This document shows positions 41,435 through 51,800 of a stretch of DNA of 64,000 bases, one piece after another. Under the pieces are notes generated by a model that ran no database searches, had not been told where the DNA came from, and saw only the letters and a list, made by a program, of their open reading frames with translations. The DNA is taken from positions 148,490-212,489 of the forward strand of contig NZ_BAAAFN010000008.1 in the NCBI RefSeq assembly GCF_039523555.1. The letters are read 5' to 3'. Position 1 is the first letter of the stretch. Each line of letters starts with the position of its first letter. The position numbers and the translations under genes are program-made. This stretch comes from Castellaniella daejeonensis (GTDB lineage: Bacteria > Pseudomonadota > Gammaproteobacteria > Burkholderiales > Burkholderiaceae_B).

Positions 41435-42358
41435 TCAGGCGCCTGCCGTTTTCCAGGCCTTCAGGACCTGGTCCAGTCCGATGCGCCAATCGCGTGCCAG
41501 CGGCCCGAGCAAGGTTTCCAGCCGGGTGCAATCCAGCCGGCCGTTGGCAGGGCGCGGTTCGGGCGAGGGCCATTCGGCCGATGCGATCGCCTCCACGCTG
41601 GGCAGCCGCGCGATCAGGCCCAGGGCATGGGCCCGTGCAAGGATTTCCCGGGCGAAGCCGTGCCAGCTGATCCAGGGGTGACCGCCAAAGTGATACACGC
41701 CGCCCGGCGTGTCGCCGGCAGGCCTCAGGGCCAGGGCATGCAGGACCTGGGCCAGGTGGCCGGCCCAGGTGGGGCCGCCGATCTGGTCGTCGATCACGCG
41801 CAGGGTTTCGTGCTGCCCGCCCAGGCGCACCATGGTGCGCACGAAGTTGTGCCCCCAGGCGCTGAAGACCCAGCCCGTGCGCACGACGAGGGCCTGGGGG
41901 GCGGCGGCCAGGACTGCCTGTTCACCCTCGAGCTTGTCGCGCCCGTAGGCGTTGAGGGGGGCGGTGGCGTCTTCTTCCCGGTAGGGGCGGCCCAGCCGCC
42001 CATCGAAGACGTAGTCGGTGGATACATGCAGCAGCCGGATGCCGCGCGCCGCGCAGGCACGTGCCAGCACCCCCGGGGCGGCCGCGTTGATGGCGTGGGC
42101 CGGATCCCGTTCGGCGGCAGCCCGGTCCACTGCCGTGTAGGCTGCCGCATTGATCAGGCGATCGGCCGGATGCGCATCCAGCCAGGCGGCCACGGCATCG
42201 GGCTGCGTGATGTCCAGTTGCGGCCGGCTCAGGAATTCGTAGCGCGCCTCGCCGGGGCGCTGCCGGGCCAGGGCGCGCAGCGAACGTCCCAACTGGCCGT
42301 CGGCGCCGGTGACCAGGATGCGCAACGGCGCATCGGTCCGGCAGCCCGGCGCGTTCAT
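41435..42358 (-). CDS. rfbD: dTDP-4-dehydrorhamnose reductase
   Basis: The last enzyme of dTDP-L-rhamnose synthesis, a Rossmann-fold NADPH-dependent reductase, 307 residues. The cofactor motif ILVTGADGQLGRSLR lies near 13-28, INAAAYTAVDRAAAERD near 69-85, STDYVFDG near 113, and the YGRDKLEGEQ catalytic YxxxK block follows. It overlaps rfbB by ATGA. The rfbA and rfbC genes needed for the complete pathway are not next to it. Alternatively the product could act on another dTDP-sugar. Confidence 0.93.
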   Translation of the reverse strand: MNAPGCRTDAPLRILVTGADGQLGRSLRALARQRPGEARYEFLSRPQLDITQPDAVAAWLDAHPADRLINAAAYTAVDRAAAERDPAHAINAAAPGVLARACAARGIRLLHVSTDYVFDGRLGRPYREEDATAPLNAYGRDKLEGEQAVLAAAPQALVVRTGWVFSAWGHNFVRTMVRLGGQHETLRVIDDQIGGPTWAGHLAQVLHALALRPAGDTPGGVYHFGGHPWISWHGFAREILARAHALGLIARLPSVEAIASAEWPSPEPRPANGRLDCTRLETLLGPLARDWRIGLDQVLKAWKTAGA

Positions 42359-43452
42359 GCGGCCGGGCCCTCTGCGGGGGTGGTGACCGGGTCTCCGAGG
42401 CCCAGGCGCTGGCGCTGGTAGCTGCCGTCCTGCACGCGGCGGCACCAGTCGCGGTGCTCCAGATACCATTGCACGGTCTTGCGCAAGCCGGAGGCGAAGG
42501 TTTCCCGGGGTGCCCAGCCCAGTTCGCGTTCGATCTTGCCGGCGTCGATGGCGTAGCGCATGTCGTGTCCCGGACGGTCCGCCACGTAGGTGATCAGGTC
42601 GGCATAGCGCGCCACGCCGGCGGGGTGCTCGGGAGCCAGCTCCTCGAGCAGTTCGCAAAGGGCGCGCACCACATCGATATTGCGCTGTTCGTTGTGGCCG
42701 CCGATGTTGTAGGTTTCCCCGGGTACGCCCGACTCGACCACGCGCAGCAGGGCGCGGGCGTGATCCTCGACATAGAGCCAGTCGCGGACCTGCAGGCCTT
42801 GACCGTAGACTGGCAGGGGCTTGCCTTCCAGGGCGTTCAGGATGATCAGCGGGATCAGCTTTTCCGGGAAGTGGTAGGGGCCGTAGTTGTTGGAGCAGTT
42901 GGTCACCAGCACCGGCAGGCCATAGGTGCGGTGCCAGGCCCGCACCAGGTGATCCGATCCCGCCTTGGTGGCGGAATAGGGCGAACTGGGGGCGTAGGGC
43001 GTGGTCTCGGTAAACAGGTTTCCGGTGCCGGCCAGGTCGCCGTAGACTTCGTCGGTGGAGATATGGTGGAAGCGGAAGGCGGCGCGTGCGGTGCCGTCCA
43101 ATCCGTTCCAGTAGGCCCGGGCGGTTTCGAGCAGCGCATAGGTGCCGACCAGGTTGGTCTGGACGAAGGCGGCAGGGCCGTCGATGGACCTGTCCACGTG
43201 GGATTCCGCAGCCAGGTGCATCACGGCATCCGGCCGGTGGCGCGCGAATGCATCCGCCAGGCCCCGCGCGTCGCAGATATCCAGGTGTTCGAAGGCGTAG
43301 CGCGGGTCGTGCGCGACGGACTCCAGGGATTCCAGGTTTCCCGCATAGGTCAGCTTGTCGACATTGGCGACCGAGTGATCCGTATGGCCGATGATATGCC
43401 GGATCAGGGCCGACCCGATGAAGCCGGCACCGCCGGTGACGAGGATTTTCAT
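42355..43452 (-). CDS. rfbB: dTDP-glucose 4,6-dehydratase
   Basis: The NAD-dependent enzyme converts dTDP-glucose to dTDP-4-keto-6-deoxyglucose. The 365 residues begin MKILVTGGAGFIGSALIRHI. They contain DKLTYAGNLESL, AAESHVDRSIDGP, the catalytic HISTDEVYGDL and the YSATKAGSDHLVRAWHRTYG YxxxK block. This set is specific for RfbB. The gene overlaps the argA stop by ATGA at its start and rfbD at its end. The join of an LPS sugar gene to argA is unusual. Confidence 0.95.
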   Translation of the reverse strand: MKILVTGGAGFIGSALIRHIIGHTDHSVANVDKLTYAGNLESLESVAHDPRYAFEHLDICDARGLADAFARHRPDAVMHLAAESHVDRSIDGPAAFVQTNLVGTYALLETARAYWNGLDGTARAAFRFHHISTDEVYGDLAGTGNLFTETTPYAPSSPYSATKAGSDHLVRAWHRTYGLPVLVTNCSNNYGPYHFPEKLIPLIILNALEGKPLPVYGQGLQVRDWLYVEDHARALLRVVESGVPGETYNIGGHNEQRNIDVVRALCELLEELAPEHPAGVARYADLITYVADRPGHDMRYAIDAGKIERELGWAPRETFASGLRKTVQWYLEHRDWCRRVQDGSYQRQRLGLGDPVTTPAEGPAA

Positions 43453-44804
43453 AGCCTCTTGATGAATACCATGCTGTTGCGGGAATGATTGTAGTGGGCG
43501 CGTTTCTCGTGGGGCAGATCGGAAACGCCGCCCTGCACGAAGCCGCGCTTCAGGAACCAGTGCGAAGTGCGCGTGGTCAGCACGAACAGGCGCCGGGCGC
43601 CCAGTGCCCGAGCGCTGGTCTCGGCGTGGCGCAGCAGCTTTTCGCCATCGCCCGTGCCCTGCCATTCGGGGTGAACGATCAGGCAGGCCATCTCGGCCAT
43701 GCCGTCTTCCAGGTAGGGAATCAGGGCCACGCAGCCATAGATCACGCCGTCGTGTTCCAGCACCGTGAATTTCTCCACGTCGCGTTCGATCACGGCGCGG
43801 CCGCGTGGCACCAGGGTGCCGTCGGCTTCCAGGGGTTCGATCAGCTGGACAATGGCGCCCACGTCGTCGGCCACGGCCGGCCGCAGGTCTTCCAGCGTGT
43901 CTTCGACCACCATGGTGCCCACCCCGTCGTGGGTGAAGATTTCCAGCAGGATGCTGCCGTCCATGGTGTAGGGCACCAGGTGGGCACGTGCCACGCCGCG
44001 CTTCACCGCCAGCGATGCGTGGCGCAGGAATGCGGACGTGTCTTCGTCGAGGATGCCCTGGGCGAGCAGCTCGTCGGCATCCTTGCGGGCCAGTTCCGTG
44101 TCGACCGAGCCGTCGGTCTCGGTGACGGTGCGGTTCTGCGTCAGGAAGATCAGCTTTTCGGCGCGCAGTGCCACGGCAGCATTGGTCGCCAGGTCTTCCA
44201 TGGCCAGGTTGAAGGCTTCGCCGGTGGGCGAAAAACCCAGCGGCGAGAGCAGCACGATGGCTCCCTGGCTGATCACGTTGCGCATCGCCTCGATGTCGAG
44301 CTTGCGCACCGTGCCGGCGCGCCGGTAGTCCACGCCGTCGATGACGCCGACCGGCCGCGCGGTGACGAAATTGCCGGAGATCACCCGGATCTTGGCATGC
44401 GACATGGGGGTGTTGGGCAGTCCCTGGCTGAAGGCGGCCTCGATGTCCAGGCGGATCTCGCCGGCGGCTTCCTTGGCGCATTCGAGGGCCTCGGGGCTGG
44501 TGGGCTCGGTGCCCCGGCCGAATTGGGTGGCATGGCCTTTCAGGCGCAGCTGCTCGTTGACCTGGGGACGGGATCCATGCACCAGCACCAGCTTGATGCC
44601 CAGTGCGGACAGCAGCGACAGATCGGCCACCAGGTCTTCCAGGCCACCGTCCTCGATCAGCTCGCCGCCGAAGGCCACCACGAAGGTCTTGCCGCGGAAA
44701 TCGTGCACGTAGGGCGCGACTTCGCGGAACCACCGCACGAACTGCGCGGGAGCGAATTCAGGAGCATCCTGGGCGGAATAGGTGTCGGTTTCGGCGGAAC
44801 TCAT
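43449..44804 (-). CDS. argA: Amino-acid N-acetyltransferase (N-acetylglutamate synthase)
   Basis: The first enzyme of arginine synthesis; it acetylates glutamate with acetyl-CoA. The 451 residues combine an N-terminal amino-acid kinase fold (about 30-290, with VVAFGGELIEDGG and LVLVHGSRPQVNEQL) and a C-terminal GNAT domain (about 300-450, IVHPEWQGTGDGEKLL). The kinase half is regulatory in this family and binds arginine. ATG at 44804 was chosen because it fits the family length. The reading frame continues open upstream for thousands of bases opposite hrpA and dnaE, which is a shadow. Confidence 0.95.
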   Translation of the reverse strand: MSSAETDTYSAQDAPEFAPAQFVRWFREVAPYVHDFRGKTFVVAFGGELIEDGGLEDLVADLSLLSALGIKLVLVHGSRPQVNEQLRLKGHATQFGRGTEPTSPEALECAKEAAGEIRLDIEAAFSQGLPNTPMSHAKIRVISGNFVTARPVGVIDGVDYRRAGTVRKLDIEAMRNVISQGAIVLLSPLGFSPTGEAFNLAMEDLATNAAVALRAEKLIFLTQNRTVTETDGSVDTELARKDADELLAQGILDEDTSAFLRHASLAVKRGVARAHLVPYTMDGSILLEIFTHDGVGTMVVEDTLEDLRPAVADDVGAIVQLIEPLEADGTLVPRGRAVIERDVEKFTVLEHDGVIYGCVALIPYLEDGMAEMACLIVHPEWQGTGDGEKLLRHAETSARALGARRLFVLTTRTSHWFLKRGFVQGGVSDLPHEKRAHYNHSRNSMVFIKRL

Positions 44805-44867
44805 GGCGGATGGCGGACTCGGAGGCAGTATCGAGGTGGAAGAACGTCGGATTCTGGCGATAGCGAA

Positions 44868-44875
44868 ATTATAAT
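44868..44875. promoter_or_regulatory. Palindromic -10 element between divergent argA and hrpA
   Basis: ATTATAAT reads TATAAT on both strands and stands out in GC-rich surroundings. On the minus strand it would start the argA transcript about 57 bases before its ATG. On the plus strand it overlaps the first apparent ATG of hrpA, so hrpA translation may begin further downstream. The -35 regions are weak. Confidence 0.5.
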
Positions 44876-47800
44876 GAGCGATTGCTCTTTTCCCGACAGC
44901 ATTCTGTGGCGGGGGAAGAACAGCACGCTTCATCCCCCCGTGGAATCCGACGTCTTGCCAGAAAATCCATCGCAGCCGACCCGCCGGGCCCCCGCCCGGA
45001 CCGCGCAGCCACGCCCGCCCGCCGGCGCCGGCGACCGTCCCCTGCCGCCCATCCACTATCCGGAAAACCTGCCCGTCAGCGCCTGCCGCCAGGAGATCGC
45101 GCGAGCCATCGCCGAGCATCCCGTGGTCATCGTCTGTGGCGAGACCGGCTCGGGCAAGACCACCCAGCTGCCCAAGATCTGCCTGGAACTGGGGCGCGGG
45201 CGCGAGGGCATGATCGGCCATACCCAGCCGCGCCGCCTGGCCGCGACGTCCGTCGCACAGCGCGTGGCCGAGGAACTGCGCACGGAAATCGGCGATTGGG
45301 TGGGCTACCAGATCCGCTTCTCCGAGCGCGCCGGTCCGGCCACCGCCATCAAGCTGATGACCGACGGCATCCTGCTGGCCGAAACCCAGCGCGATCCGCT
45401 GCTGCGCCGCTACGACACCCTGATCATCGACGAGGCGCACGAGCGCAGCCTGAACATCGATTTCCTGCTCGGCTTCCTGAAGCGCCTGCTTGCGCGCCGC
45501 AAGGACCTGAAGCTGATCATCACCTCGGCCACCATCGACGCGGACCGCTTCGCCCGGCACTTCGGCACCCAGGATCGGCCGGCCCCGGTGATCCAGGTCT
45601 CGGGCCGCCTGTTTCCGGTGGAACTGCGCTACCGCCCCGTGCGGCAGGATGGGGATGAGGATGCGGCGGGGCGCAGGCCGGGGCAGGGCGACGAGGAGCG
45701 CGACCTGGTGGATGCCGTGGTGGACGGCGTGGATGAGTGCGCCCGCCATGGCTCCGGCGACGTGCTGGTCTTTCTGCCCGGCGAGCGGGAAATCCGCGAA
45801 TGCGCCGAGGCCCTGCGCAAGCGGCACCCGGCAGGCGCCCTGGTGCTGCCGCTGTATGCACGGCTGTCGCGCGCCGAACAGGAGCAGATATTCCATCCGC
45901 GCGGCAACGCACGGCGCATCGTGCTGGCCACCAATGTGGCCGAGACCTCGCTCACGGTGCCGGGCATCCGCTATGTCGTGGACAGCGGCCTGGCACGCAT
46001 CAAGCGTTATTCCTGGCGCAGCAAGGTCGAGCAGCTGCGCATCGAGCCCATCAGCCAGGCTTCGGCCAACCAGCGCGCGGGCCGTTGCGGCCGCCTGGGG
46101 CCGGGCGTGTGCATCCGTCTTTATTCCGAAGACGACTTCAGGCAGAGGCCGGCCTTCACGGATCCGGAAATCCTGCGCTCTTCCCTCGCGTCCGTCATCC
46201 TGCGGATGAAGTCGCTGCGGCTGGACGACATCGAGGCCTTTCCCTTCGTCGAGCCGCCCACGGGCCGCGCCATCGCCGACGGCTACCAGTTGCTGCAGGA
46301 ACTGGGTGCGCTCGATGAGCACAACCGCCTCACCCCGGTGGGCCGCGCCCTGGCGCGCCTGCCCGTCGATCCGCGCATCGCGCGCATGGTCTTCGCCGCG
46401 CACGAACAGCAATGCCTGGCAGAAATCCTCGTCATCGCCGCCGCGCTGTCCGTACAGGATCCGCGCGACCGCCCGATGCAGGCGCGCGAGGCCGCCGACA
46501 ACGCCCACGCCCAGTTCAACGACAAGCAGTCGGAATTCCTCGCCTGGCTGAAACTCTGGCAATGGTACGGCGAGCAGGTCGAGCACAAGGCCTCCCAGCG
46601 GAAACTGGTGGAGCAGATCCGTGCGAAATTCCTGTCGCCCATCCGGCTGCGCGAATGGCACGACACGCATACGCAGTTGCTGACCCTGGCACGCGAACAG
46701 GGCTGGCGGCTGAACCAGACGCCCGCCACGCGCGAACAGATCCACATGGCCCTGCTGGCCGGGCTGCTGGGCAACATCGGCATGAAATCCGAGGACGGCG
46801 GCCTGTACCAGGGCGCGCATGGCATCCGCTTCGCCATCCATCCGGGCTCGCCCCTGCAGAAGAAGGCCGGCCGCTGGATCCTGGCGGCCGAGCTGGTGGA
46901 GACTACCCGCCTGTATGCCCGCTGCGTGGCCCAGATCGAGCCGACCTGGGTCGAGCGGGCCGGGGCGCACCTGCTCAAGCGCGCCTGGTCCGATCCACGC
47001 TGGGAAAAGAAGGCCGGCCAGGTCGTCGCCAACGAGCGCGGCACGGTGCATGGCCTGCCGGTGTACACCGGGCGCCGCGTGCACTATGGCCGCATCGACC
47101 CCGCGGCCGCTCGCGAGATCTTCATCCGCGACGCCCTGGTGCCGGGGGACATCGACAGCAAGCTGCCCTTCATCGCCCACAACCGGCGGCTGATCGCTTC
47201 CATCGAGCGGCTGGAGCACCAGAGCCGCCGCCCGGACATCCTGGTCGACGACGCGTTGATCCATGCTTTCTACGACCGCCAGATTCCGGCCGACGTATGC
47301 CAGACGGCCACGCTGGAAGCCTGGTACAAAGGTCTGGGCCGGGAAGAAGCGAACCGGTTGAACCTGAGCCGCGACGAGCTCATGCGCCATGACGCCGCCG
47401 GCGTCACGACCGAAGTCTTCCCGCGCCGCCTGGCCTGGGCCGGAACCGAGCTGGCGGTGGACTACCATTTCGAGCCCGGCTCGCCGCGCGACGGCATGAC
47501 GCTGACCGTACCGCTGTTCGCGCTCAACCAGCTCGACGCAGCGCGCTGCGAATGGCTGGTGCCCGGCATGCTCAAGGAAAAAGTCCACCTGCTGCTGAAA
47601 TCCCTGCCGCAAAAACTGCGCCGCCACTGCGTGCCCTTGCCCGACTACGCGGCCGGCTTCCATGAGCGCTGGTTCGAGCGTGCCGCCGATCCCGGCATGG
47701 GCCTGCTGGATGCCCTGTCCCAGGACATCTGGGAGCAATGCCGGGTACGCGTGCAAGCCGTGGATTTCAAGCTGGAGACCCTGCCTCCCCATCTGTTCAT

Positions 47801-48794
47801 GAATTTCAAGGTGGTGGACGAGCACGGCCGCATGCTGTCCGGCGGCCGCAGCCTGGACCAGCTGCGTGCCGAGCACGGCCGCCAGGCCCAGGCGTCCTTC
47901 CAGCAGCTGGCGTCGCGCGACCAGCAGGCGTCCCAGGTGCTGAACCACGAAGGCCTCACTGCCTGGACCTTCGGCGACCTGCCGGAACTGCTGGAAATCC
48001 AGCGCGGCGGCCGGTCCCTGATCGGTTATCCGGCGTTGCGCGATCGCGGCGAATCCTGCGACCTGGACGTCTTCGACGATCCCCACGAAGCCCGGCGCGT
48101 GCATGCGGTCGGCCTGCGGCGGCTGTTCCGGCTGGCCCTGAGAGAGCAGGTCCGCTACCTGGAGAAAAACCTGCCGGATCTGACCCGCATGGGCATGCTT
48201 TACATGGACCTGGGCACGCAGCAGGAATTGCGCGACCAGCTGATCGATGCGGCGCTGGACCAGTCCTGCCTGATGGAGCCCTGGCCCGACAGCGCGCAGG
48301 CGTTCGAGCGCCGCTGCGAGGAAGGCCGCGCGCGCCTGGGCCTGCTGGCCCAGGAACTGGCGCGCCTGGCCGGTGCCATCCTGGCCGAACGCGCCGCCCT
48401 GATCAAGAAGCTGCCTCAGGCCCGGCCCTGGCCGCAGGCACAGCAGGATATCCGCCAGCAGCTCGACGCCCTGGTCGGACCGTCCTTCGTGCGCGATACG
48501 CCGCCCGAGCAGCTCGGGCATCTGCCGCGCTACCTGAAGGCGGCACAGCTGCGCATCGACAAACTGCGCGCGGATCCCGCGCGCGACGCCGCCGCGATGG
48601 CCGACATCGCCCGGCTGACTGCACCGTGGCAGCGCGCGCGGGCCGCCCTCAAGGGCGCCCCGGATGCCCGGCTCGACGCTTTCCGCTGGCAACTGGAGGA
48701 ACTGCGCGTGGCGCTCTATGCGCAGACCTTGCGCACCCCCTTTCCCGTCTCGGTCAAGCGCCTGGAAAAGGCCTGGGCCGCCATGCCGCGGTAG
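44874..48794 (+). CDS. hrpA: ATP-dependent RNA helicase HrpA (DEAH box)
   Basis: A large cytoplasmic DEAH helicase involved in mRNA processing and in rescue of stalled ribosomes. The product has 1306 residues if ATG at 44874 is used. Walker A is GETGSGKTTQLPK near 83-95, the DEAH motif is IIDEAHERSLN near 183, and ITSATID follows. A helicase C domain, HA2/OB-fold region and DUF3418-type C terminus complete the family length. The start is uncertain: TATAAT overlaps this ATG, and GTG at 44940 is an alternative. dnaE follows 27 bases after its stop. Confidence 0.93.
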   Translation: MSDCSFPDSILWRGKNSTLHPPVESDVLPENPSQPTRRAPARTAQPRPPAGAGDRPLPPIHYPENLPVSACRQEIARAIAEHPVVIVCGETGSGKTTQLPKICLELGRGREGMIGHTQPRRLAATSVAQRVAEELRTEIGDWVGYQIRFSERAGPATAIKLMTDGILLAETQRDPLLRRYDTLIIDEAHERSLNIDFLLGFLKRLLARRKDLKLIITSATIDADRFARHFGTQDRPAPVIQVSGRLFPVELRYRPVRQDGDEDAAGRRPGQGDEERDLVDAVVDGVDECARHGSGDVLVFLPGEREIRECAEALRKRHPAGALVLPLYARLSRAEQEQIFHPRGNARRIVLATNVAETSLTVPGIRYVVDSGLARIKRYSWRSKVEQLRIEPISQASANQRAGRCGRLGPGVCIRLYSEDDFRQRPAFTDPEILRSSLASVILRMKSLRLDDIEAFPFVEPPTGRAIADGYQLLQELGALDEHNRLTPVGRALARLPVDPRIARMVFAAHEQQCLAEILVIAAALSVQDPRDRPMQAREAADNAHAQFNDKQSEFLAWLKLWQWYGEQVEHKASQRKLVEQIRAKFLSPIRLREWHDTHTQLLTLAREQGWRLNQTPATREQIHMALLAGLLGNIGMKSEDGGLYQGAHGIRFAIHPGSPLQKKAGRWILAAELVETTRLYARCVAQIEPTWVERAGAHLLKRAWSDPRWEKKAGQVVANERGTVHGLPVYTGRRVHYGRIDPAAAREIFIRDALVPGDIDSKLPFIAHNRRLIASIERLEHQSRRPDILVDDALIHAFYDRQIPADVCQTATLEAWYKGLGREEANRLNLSRDELMRHDAAGVTTEVFPRRLAWAGTELAVDYHFEPGSPRDGMTLTVPLFALNQLDAARCEWLVPGMLKEKVHLLLKSLPQKLRRHCVPLPDYAAGFHERWFERAADPGMGLLDALSQDIWEQCRVRVQAVDFKLETLPPHLFMNFKVVDEHGRMLSGGRSLDQLRAEHGRQAQASFQQLASRDQQASQVLNHEGLTAWTFGDLPELLEIQRGGRSLIGYPALRDRGESCDLDVFDDPHEARRVHAVGLRRLFRLALREQVRYLEKNLPDLTRMGMLYMDLGTQQELRDQLIDAALDQSCLMEPWPDSAQAFERRCEEGRARLGLLAQELARLAGAILAERAALIKKLPQARPWPQAQQDIRQQLDALVGPSFVRDTPPEQLGHLPRYLKAAQLRIDKLRADPARDAAAMADIARLTAPWQRARAALKGAPDARLDAFRWQLEELRVALYAQTLRTPFPVSVKRLEKAWAAMPR

Positions 48795-48809
48795 CGCCCG
48801 GACACTCGA

Positions 48810-48815
48810 TACAAT
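48810..48815 (+). promoter_or_regulatory. -10 element directly before dnaE, possible leaderless start
   Basis: TACAAT ends 6 bases before the dnaE ATG at 48822. Transcription from it would begin at or within a base or two of the start codon. No -35 consensus is seen. The same arrangement recurs at 56108-56113. Confidence 0.4.
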
Positions 48816-48821
48816 CCCTTT

Positions 48822-51800
48822 ATGACTACGTCCCCCGACACGCCCCTGTTCGTCCACTTGCGCAGCCACTCGGAGTTCTCCGTGGTGGACGGCATCGCGC
48901 GCATTCCCGACCTGATCGATCGGGCGCGGGAATTCGGCCAGCCGGCCATGGCGATCAGCGATCTGGCGAATCTGTTCGGCTGGATCAAGTTCTACAAGGC
49001 GGCCCGCAAGGCCGGCATCAAGCCCATCGCCGGCTGCGATGTCTGGCTCCATAATCCGGCCGACGAGGACAAACCCTTCCGCATTCTGCTGCTGGCTTCC
49101 TGCCATGCCGCCTATCTGGACCTGTGCGAACTGTTGGCGCGCGCATGGACGGAAAACAGCCAGCGGGGCAGGGCGGAAATGCGCCGTGAGTGGCTTTCGG
49201 GCAAGAACGGCCTGATCGTCCTGTCGGGCGCGCGCGGGGGCGACGTCGGCCAAGCCCTCGAGGCGGGTCGCGAAGAAGAGGCGCGCCGCCTCGCGCGCCA
49301 GTGGGCCGCCGATTTCCCGGATAGCTACTTCATCGAATTGCAGCGTGCCGGTTTCGACGGGGACGAAGCCTATGTCCAGTCGGCGCTGCGCCTGGCGGGG
49401 GATTGCGGCCTGCCCGTGGTGGCCACTCACCCGATCCAGTTCATCGCGCCGTCCGACTTCCGTGCCCACGAGGCCCGCGTCTGCATCGCCGAAGGCGAAC
49501 TGCTGGGCAATCCGCGCCGCGTCAGGCGCTTCACCCCAGAGCAGTACATGCCCGACAGCGCCGACATGGCGCGCCGTTTCGCGGACGTGCCTTCGGCCCT
49601 GGAGAACGCGGTGCAGATCGCCCGCCGCTGCAACCTGACCCTGACCCTGGGCCAGCCGCAGCTGCCGCTGTTTCCCACGCCCGACGGCGTATCCCTGGAC
49701 GACTACCTGGTGCAGCTGGCCAACGAGGGCCTGGTCCGCCGCATGGCCCAGCTGTACCCCGATGCCGACGAGCGCGCCCGCCGCATGCCCGCCTATCAGG
49801 AACGCCTGGACCTGGAATGCCGGACCATCATCAGCATGGGCTTCCCGGGCTATTTCCTGATCGTGCAGGACTTCATCAACTGGGGCAAGAGCCACGGTGT
49901 GCCGGTCGGGCCGGGGCGGGGGTCGGGCGCGGGCTCGCTGGTGGCCTTCAGCCTGGGCATCACCGACCTGGATCCCCTGCGCTACGACCTGCTGTTCGAA
50001 CGGTTCCTGAATCCCGAACGCGTGTCGATGCCCGACTTCGACGTGGATTTCTGCCAGGACAACCGCGAGCGGGTCATCGAGTACGTCAAGGAAAAGTACG
50101 GCCGCGACGCCGTCAGCCAGATCGCCACTTTCGGCACCCTGGGCGCCAAGGCCGTGGTGCGCGACGTCGGCCGCGTCCTGGAGATGCCCTACAGCGTCTG
50201 CGACCGGCTCTCGAAGATGATCCCCTTCAATCCGGCCGATCCCTGGTCGCTGGACCGCACGCTGGAACACGAGCCTGCCTTCCGCGAACTGTACGACACG
50301 GATGAAGAAATCCGCGCCCTGATCGATCTGGCCCGGCCCCTGGAAGGCCTGACGCGCAATATCGGCATGCATGCCGGCGGGGTGCTGATCGCGCCGGGCA
50401 AGCTGACGGATTTCTGTCCCCTGTACTGCCAGCCGGGCAGCGAATCCAGCGTCGTGTCCCAGTTCGACAAGGACGACGTCGAGGCCGCCGGCCTGGTCAA
50501 GTTCGACTTCCTGGGCCTGCGCAACCTGACCATCCTGGATTGGGCGGTGCGCTACGTGCGCGAGTTCAATCCGGACAAGCGCGACTTCGACCTGATGAGC
50601 CTGCCGCTGGACGACCAGGCCACCTACGACCTGCTGTCGGCGGCCAACACCACGGCGGTGTTCCAGCTCGAATCGCGCGGCATGAAAGAGCTGCTGAAAA
50701 GCATGCGGCCCAACACCTTCGAAGACGTGGTCGCCCTGCTGGCGCTGTTCCGCCCCGGGCCGCTGGAATCCGGCATGGTGGTCGATTTCGTCAACCGCAA
50801 GCACGGCCGCGCCGAGGTCGACTATTTCCATCCCGACCTGGAACCCGTGCTCAAGAGCACCTATGGCGTCATCGTCTACCAGGAACAGGTGATGCTGATC
50901 TCGCAGATCATCGGCGGCTATTCCCTGGGCGGCGCCGACCTGCTGCGCCGCGCGATGGGCAAGAAAAAGCCCGAGGAAATGGCCAAGCACCGGGTCATCT
51001 TCCAGGAAGGCGCCGCCAAGAAGGGCTACGACCCGGAACTTGCCGCCCATCTGTTCGACCTGATGGAAAAGTTCGCGGGCTATGGTTTCAACAAGAGCCA
51101 CTCGGCCGCCTATGCCCTGATTTCCTACCAGACCGCCTGGCTCAAGGTCTACCATCCGGCGGAATTCCTGGCCGCGACCATGCTGTCGGACATGGACGAC
51201 ACGGACAAGATCCAGGTCTTCTGGCGCGACGCGCTGGAAAATGGCGTGGCCGTGCTGCCGCCCGACGTCAACGCATCCGGCTATCGCTTCGCGCCCGTGG
51301 CCGACGAGCACACGGCCCAGGGCCGTCCTCCGCGCACGATCCGCTATGGGCTGGGCGGGGTCAAGGGCACCGGCCAGTCGGCCGTCGAAGCCATTGTTGC
51401 AGCCCGCGAGGCTGGCGGTCCTTTCACTGGACTGTTCGACTTCTGCGCGCGGGTGGACCGCCACGCCGTCAACCGGCGCACCATAGAAGCCCTGATCCGG
51501 GCCGGGGCCTTCGATTCGCTGGAACCCAACCGCGCGGCCTTGCTCGAAGCCCTGGGCAGCGCCATCGAAGCCGCCGAGCAGGCCGAGCGCAATGTCAACC
51601 AGGTCTCGCTGTTCGATGACGATACCGACGCGCTGGTGGCCGACGAGGTGGCGCGCGTCCCACCCTGGGACCTGGAAACCCATCTGACGGAAGAAAAGAC
51701 CGCTCTGGGCTTTTATTTCAGCGGCCATCTGTTCGATGCATGGCGCGACGAGATCCGCCGCGTCGCGCCCACGCCGCTGGCACGATTGGCGCCATCGCGC

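Noticed and set aside
41435..43452. rfbB-rfbD as part of an imported O-antigen island
   Set aside because: Base composition looks like the neighbours, there are no mobile elements, and tight overlaps with argA speak against recent insertion.
43485..44873. Plus-strand extension of hrpA opposite argA
   Set aside because: Antisense to argA and not similar to helicase sequence; the helicase would be about 460 residues too long.
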